In this document: positions 61,001 through 64,000 of the stretch, in pieces
How the letters are laid out: each line of letters opens with the position of its first letter
Position numbering within the stretch: position 1 is the first letter of the stretch
Assembly: GCF_902500215.1 (NCBI RefSeq)
Contig: NZ_CABVOU010000019.1
Coordinates: 1 to 64,000, forward strand
Reading direction: 5' to 3'
Origin: Halomonas lysinitropha
GTDB taxonomy: Bacteria; Pseudomonadota; Gammaproteobacteria; Pseudomonadales; Halomonadaceae
DNA length: 64,000 nt
Program-made: the position numbers and the translations under genes
The notes under the pieces: generated by a model
Told to the model about the DNA's origin: nothing
The model's input: the letters and a program-made list of their open reading frames with translations, nothing else
The model's database searches: none

Positions 61001-61822
61001 CTCTCCAAGATCACCGGGCGGGATCATACCCACCTGGCGCATCCCAAGGAGGACGAGAAGATTCGCTTCCGCGATATCGTCGCCCAGCCGCGCAAGATCA
61101 TCTCCAGCCCGACCTGGTCCGGCCTCGAGGACGAGCACGTCTCCTACAACGCCGGCTACACCAACGTCCACGAGCTGATTCCCTGGCGCACCGTCAGCGG
61201 TCGCCAGCAGTTCTACCAGGATCACCCCTGGATGCGTGCCTTCGGCGAGAGCCTGCTGGCCTATCGGCCCCCCATCAATACCAAGGCGGCGCAGGGCTTC
61301 ACCTTGCCGGACGACAACGGCTACAAGACCAAGGCCCTGAACTTCATCACGCCGCACCAGAAATGGGGAATCCACTCCACCTACAGCGAAAATCTGCTGA
61401 TGCTGACCTTGTCACGCGGCGGGCCTATCGCCTGGCTGTCGGAAGACGATGCGGCATCGATCGGCATCGAGGATAACGACTGGATCGAGCTCTACAACTC
61501 CAATGGTGCCATCACTGCCCGTGCCGTGGTCAGCCAGCGGGTCAAGAACGGCATGGTCATGATGTACCACGCACAGGAGCGCATCACCAATATCCCCGGC
61601 TCCGAGGTCAGTGGCACGCGTGGCGGATTCCATAACTCGGTCACCCGCATCTGCCCCAAGCCGACCCACATGATCGGCGGCTATGCGCAGCTCTCCTACA
61701 GCTTCAACTACTACGGCACCGTCGGCTCCAACCGCGACGAGTTCGTTCTGATTCGCAAGATGAAACATATCGACTGGTTGGATGGCGAAGGCAATGACAC
61801 CGTGCAGGAGGCCGTGAAATGA
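58040..61822 (+). CDS. narG: Respiratory nitrate reductase alpha subunit
   Basis: 1260-residue molybdenum catalytic subunit reducing nitrate to nitrite at the cytoplasmic face of the membrane. The N-terminal [4Fe-4S] ligands His50, Cys54 and Cys58 are in STHGVNCTGSCSW, with a further Cys in EPRGCPRGAS. The molybdenum-ligand aspartate is in FYCDLPPASPMTWGEQ. The ATG at 58040, behind GGAGAG, gives the same numbering as E. coli NarG; an in-frame start at 57992 would add 16 residues. Coupled to narH by ATGA. Confidence 0.97.
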   Translation: MSHFIDRLNFFRKAREPFANEHGELRQESREWENSYRQRWQHDKVVRSTHGVNCTGSCSWKIYVKNGLVTWETQQTDYPRTRPDLPNHEPRGCPRGASYSWYMYSANRLKYPLVRKPLLKLWREALELKTDPVEAWAYIVEDPSKTKEYKRARGMGGFVRADWDELNELIAASNVYTAKQFGPDRIMGFSPIPAMSMVSYAAGSRYLSLIGGVCMSFYDFYCDLPPASPMTWGEQTDVPESADWYNSGYIIAWGSNVPQTRTPDAHFFTEVRYKGTKTVSITPDYAEVSKLTDEWLSAKQGTDAALAMAMGHVILKEFHLDKPSAYFTDYVRQYTDMPFLVELEVREDGSYAPGRQLRASDFDASLGQENNPEWKTVAWDETRDQLVVPRGSIGFRWGETGDEVGKWNLEPLDAEGTEIKPLLTLADHHDSVASVAFPYFGGIEHEHFEHVKGEGAGAADDLLFHNLPVKKLKKADGSEMLAVTVFDLMCANYGIDRGFKGEGEDDGATSYDQVRPYTPAWQEKITGVSAEQATRIAREFADNAHKTQGRSMIIVGAGMNHWYHMDMNYRGLINMLVMCGCIGQSGGGWAHYVGQEKLRPQTGWLPLAFGLDWQRPPRHMNSTSFFYNHSSQWRYEKLEIKEILSPLAKAEDYPGSLIDFNVRSERMGWLPSAPQLGTNPLRLAKQAEDAGMSTKDYAVQQLKSGELSFAAEDPDAPENFPRNLFIWRSNLLGSSGKGHEYMLKYLLGTRHGIQGKDLGEEGGTKPEEVKWHDEAPEGKLDLLVTLDFRMSTTCLYSDIVLPTATWYEKDDLNTSDMHPFIHPLTAATDPAWESRSDWEIYKGIAKAFSKVCVGHLGEETDLVTLPHQHDSPAELAQVDVKDWKKGECEPIPGKTMPALIEVKRNYPETYERFTSVGPLLESIGNGGKGISWNTESEVDLLGKLNHRKLDGSSKGRPQIESAVDAAEMVLTLAPETNGQVSVKAWDALSKITGRDHTHLAHPKEDEKIRFRDIVAQPRKIISSPTWSGLEDEHVSYNAGYTNVHELIPWRTVSGRQQFYQDHPWMRAFGESLLAYRPPINTKAAQGFTLPDDNGYKTKALNFITPHQKWGIHSTYSENLLMLTLSRGGPIAWLSEDDAASIGIEDNDWIELYNSNGAITARAVVSQRVKNGMVMMYHAQERITNIPGSEVSGTRGGFHNSVTRICPKPTHMIGGYAQLSYSFNYYGTVGSNRDEFVLIRKMKHIDWLDGEGNDTVQEAVK

Positions 61823-63393
61823 AGATTCGTTCCCAGGTAGGCATGGTCCTCAACCTCGACAAGTGCATCGGCTGTCACACCTGCTCGGTGACCTGCAAGA
61901 ACGTCTGGACCAGTCGTGAAGGCGTCGAGTACGCCTGGTTCAACAACGTCGAGACCAAGCCCGGCATCGGCTATCCCAAGGAGTGGGAGAACCAGCACAA
62001 GTGGAAGGGTGGCTGGCTGCGTCGCAAGGACGGCAAGATCGAACCGCGCATCGGCGGCAAGTGGCGGGTATTGGCGAACATCTTCGCCAACCCCGACCTG
62101 CCGGAGATCGACGACTACTACGAGCCGTTCACCTTCGATTACCAGCACCTGCACACCGCCAAGCAGGGCGAGCATCAGCCTACCGCGCGTCCACGCTCAC
62201 TGATCTCCGGCGAACGCATGAACAAGATCGAGTGGGGCCCGAACTGGGAGGAGATCCTCGGTACCGAGTTCGCCAAGCGGCGCAAGGACTCGAACTTCGA
62301 GAAGATCCAGGCCGACATCTACGGCCAGTTCGAGAACACCTTCATGATGTACCTGCCGCGGCTGTGCGAGCACTGCCTCAACCCGACGTGCGTGGCCTCG
62401 TGCCCGAGTGGCGCGATCTACAAGCGCGAGGAGGACGGCATCGTCCTGATCGACCAGGACAAGTGCCGCGGCTGGCGGATGTGCATCTCGGGCTGCCCCT
62501 ACAAGAAAATCTACTACAACTGGAAGACCGGGAAGTCCGAAAAGTGCATCTTCTGCTACCCGCGCATCGAGGCCGGCCAGCCCACCGTCTGCTCCGAGAC
62601 CTGTGTGGGCCGGATCCGCTATCTCGGCGTGCTGCTCTATGATGCCGACCGTATCGAGGAAGTGGCCAGCTCGCCGGACGAGCGTGACCTCTATCATCGC
62701 CAGTGCGAGATCTTCCTGGATCCCAACGACCCGGAGGTGATCGCCCAGGCGAAGAGGGATGGCATCACCGACAACGTGATCGCCGCCGCCCAGGCCTCGC
62801 CCGTCTACAAGCTGGCCATGGACTGGGGCCTGGCGCTGCCGCTGCATCCGGAGTATCGCACCCTGCCGATGGTCTGGTACGTGCCGCCGCTGTCGCCGAT
62901 CCAGTCGGCCGCCGAGGCCGGCAACGTCGAGTTCGACGGCGTCATGCCCAAGATCGAGTCGCTGCGCATTCCGGTCAAGTACCTGGCCAACATGCTCACT
63001 GCCGGCGAGGAAGAGCCCGTGGTCCTGGCCCTCAAGCGTCTCATGGCGATGCGTCTCTACATGCGCGGCAAGCACGTTGAAGGCAAGGTCGAGACCGAGG
63101 TGCTGGAGAGCGTGGGCCTTACCGAGGCCCAGGTGGAGGACATGTACCGGTACCTGGCCATCGCCAACTACGAGGACCGCTTCGTGATCCCCACCAGCCA
63201 CCGTGAAATGGCCACCGAGGCCTTCCCTGAGAGGGGCGGCTGCGGCTTCACCTTCGGCGACGGCTGTCACGGCGAGAGCAAGCCGAGCCTGTTCAACGGC
63301 CGTTCACAGACCACCACCCTGGTGCAGCCGGTCGAGACCTTCGATCCCGGCGCACAGGACAAGACCCCGAGCGAGGAGGTGCGTCATGGCTGA
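61819..63393 (+). CDS. narH: Respiratory nitrate reductase beta subunit
   Basis: 524-residue iron-sulfur electron-transfer subunit joining NarI hemes to NarG. Four cluster-binding cysteine groups are visible: CIGCHTCSVTCKN, CEHCLNPTCVASCPSG, CRGWRMCISGCPYK (tryptophan in place of a cysteine, giving the 3Fe-4S cluster) and CIFCYPR with VCSETC. Its stop lies eight bases inside narJ. Confidence 0.97.
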   Translation: MKIRSQVGMVLNLDKCIGCHTCSVTCKNVWTSREGVEYAWFNNVETKPGIGYPKEWENQHKWKGGWLRRKDGKIEPRIGGKWRVLANIFANPDLPEIDDYYEPFTFDYQHLHTAKQGEHQPTARPRSLISGERMNKIEWGPNWEEILGTEFAKRRKDSNFEKIQADIYGQFENTFMMYLPRLCEHCLNPTCVASCPSGAIYKREEDGIVLIDQDKCRGWRMCISGCPYKKIYYNWKTGKSEKCIFCYPRIEAGQPTVCSETCVGRIRYLGVLLYDADRIEEVASSPDERDLYHRQCEIFLDPNDPEVIAQAKRDGITDNVIAAAQASPVYKLAMDWGLALPLHPEYRTLPMVWYVPPLSPIQSAAEAGNVEFDGVMPKIESLRIPVKYLANMLTAGEEEPVVLALKRLMAMRLYMRGKHVEGKVETEVLESVGLTEAQVEDMYRYLAIANYEDRFVIPTSHREMATEAFPERGGCGFTFGDGCHGESKPSLFNGRSQTTTLVQPVETFDPGAQDKTPSEEVRHG

Positions 63394-64000
63394 GGCAGCG
63401 ATGCAACACCCCGTGGCGGAGCCGGACATGCTGAGCCTGCGCGTGCTGGCCCGGCTGCTCGACTATCCCTCCGCGGAGCTCCAGGCTGCCGCGCCGGAGT
63501 TGATCGAGATCCTCGACGGCGAACGCCGCTGGACCCCGGCACTACGTACCCGCCTGATGGACTGGTGCCAGCGCCTGATGGAGGCCGATCTGATGGAGCT
63601 GCAGGCCGAGTACGTGGCGCTGTTCGACAAGGGGCGCAGCACCTCGCTGCTGCTCTTCGAACACGTTCACGGCGAGTCCCGCGATCGCGGTCAGGCCATG
63701 GTCGATCTGATGGCCGAGTACAGCGCTGCCGGTTTCGAGCTCGATGCCCGTGAGCTGCCCGACTACCTGCCGTTGTTCCTCGAGTATCTCTCCACTCGAC
63801 CGGAAGCCGATATCGGGCGCTGGCTGGGCGAGATTCGCCATATCCTGGCGCTGATCGCCGCCCGACTGGAAGAGCGCGACGCCGATCATACCCTGGTGCC
63901 ATTGTCGCTGCTGGCGCTGATCGGGGCCGAGGGGGATGTCGAGGCTCACCGTGAGACGGTGAAGGAGGAGGCCCCCGACGACACCCCGGAAGCGTTGGAC
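63386..64000 (+). CDS. narJ: Nitrate reductase assembly chaperone NarJ, cut by window end
   Basis: First 205 codons of the NarJ chaperone, which holds NarG while molybdenum cofactor and Fe-S clusters are inserted. Family segments include LARLLDYPSAELQ, YVALFDKGRSTSLLLFEH and VHGESRDRGQAM near the middle, and LPDYLPLFLEYLS. No stop is reached at base 64000. The ATG overlaps the narH end behind GAGGAGG. narI should follow beyond the window. Confidence 0.95.
   Translation, partial: MAEAAMQHPVAEPDMLSLRVLARLLDYPSAELQAAAPELIEILDGERRWTPALRTRLMDWCQRLMEADLMELQAEYVALFDKGRSTSLLLFEHVHGESRDRGQAMVDLMAEYSAAGFELDARELPDYLPLFLEYLSTRPEADIGRWLGEIRHILALIAARLEERDADHTLVPLSLLALIGAEGDVEAHRETVKEEAPDDTPEALD

Overview
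The window reads as chromosomal DNA of a high-GC, denitrification-capable gammaproteobacterium. The general aap amino-acid transporter, the cyanophycin operon, the nar/nir/nor gene set and the FNR/NsrR/NarL-type sites together suggest a member of the Halomonadaceae. That assignment is inference from gene content, not from a marker gene. No rRNA, tRNA, CRISPR array or intact insertion sequence was seen.

Layout. (1) 1-10.7 kb, accessory: nrdG, a DUF4236 protein, and a leftward three-gene type III-like restriction-modification operon (mod, a schlafen/AlbA_2 ATPase-like gene, res). The mod specificity segment is strikingly AT-rich. (2) 10.7-14.2 kb: a DsrE-like protein plus MFS transporter, divergent from an ArsR-rhodanese fusion regulator and a sterol-desaturase-like protein, then a decayed TnpB-like remnant with an in-frame amber stop. 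(3) 14.2-17.9 kb: flavohemoglobin hmp, a Yip1-like membrane protein, a MarR regulator and a cytochrome P450. (4) 17.9-27.8 kb: heme d1 assembly genes nirF-nirC (leftward) and nirDLGHJEN (rightward), followed by nnrS, a SirB2-like gene and a carboxymuconolactone-decarboxylase-like gene. nirS itself is absent. (5) 27.9-32.1 kb: aapJQMP. (6) 32.2-37.5 kb: norCB, norQ, norD and a small membrane protein, with REP-like repeats between norQ and norD. (7) 37.5-41.8 kb, leftward: cupredoxin-like protein, GGDEF/EAL protein, DUF3034 protein and a lipoprotein truncated hemoglobin. (8) 41.9-46.5 kb, leftward: the cyanophycin operon cphB-cphA-iadA. (9) 46.8-48.1 kb, leftward: an unknown membrane protein, norE and norF. 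(10) 48.3-53.5 kb, leftward: three NarK-type transporters and a universal stress protein. (11) 53.8-64 kb: narXL leftward, then a divergent NarK-like paralogue and narGHJ, cut by the window end.

How it works together. NarK proteins import nitrate and exchange nitrite. NarGHJ(I) reduces nitrate, and NarXL senses it. The nir genes make the heme d1 needed by a cytochrome cd1 nitrite reductase that must be encoded elsewhere. NorCBQD with NorEF removes NO; Hmp, NnrS and perhaps the truncated hemoglobin and P450 handle NO stress. Matching promoter sites tie this together: TTGAC/T-N4-G/ATCAA boxes before nirC, nirD, norC and two narK genes; NsrR-like palindromes before hmp, norC and the norE operon; and TACCTCC heptamers near nar genes, including a 7-2-7 pair upstream of one narK.
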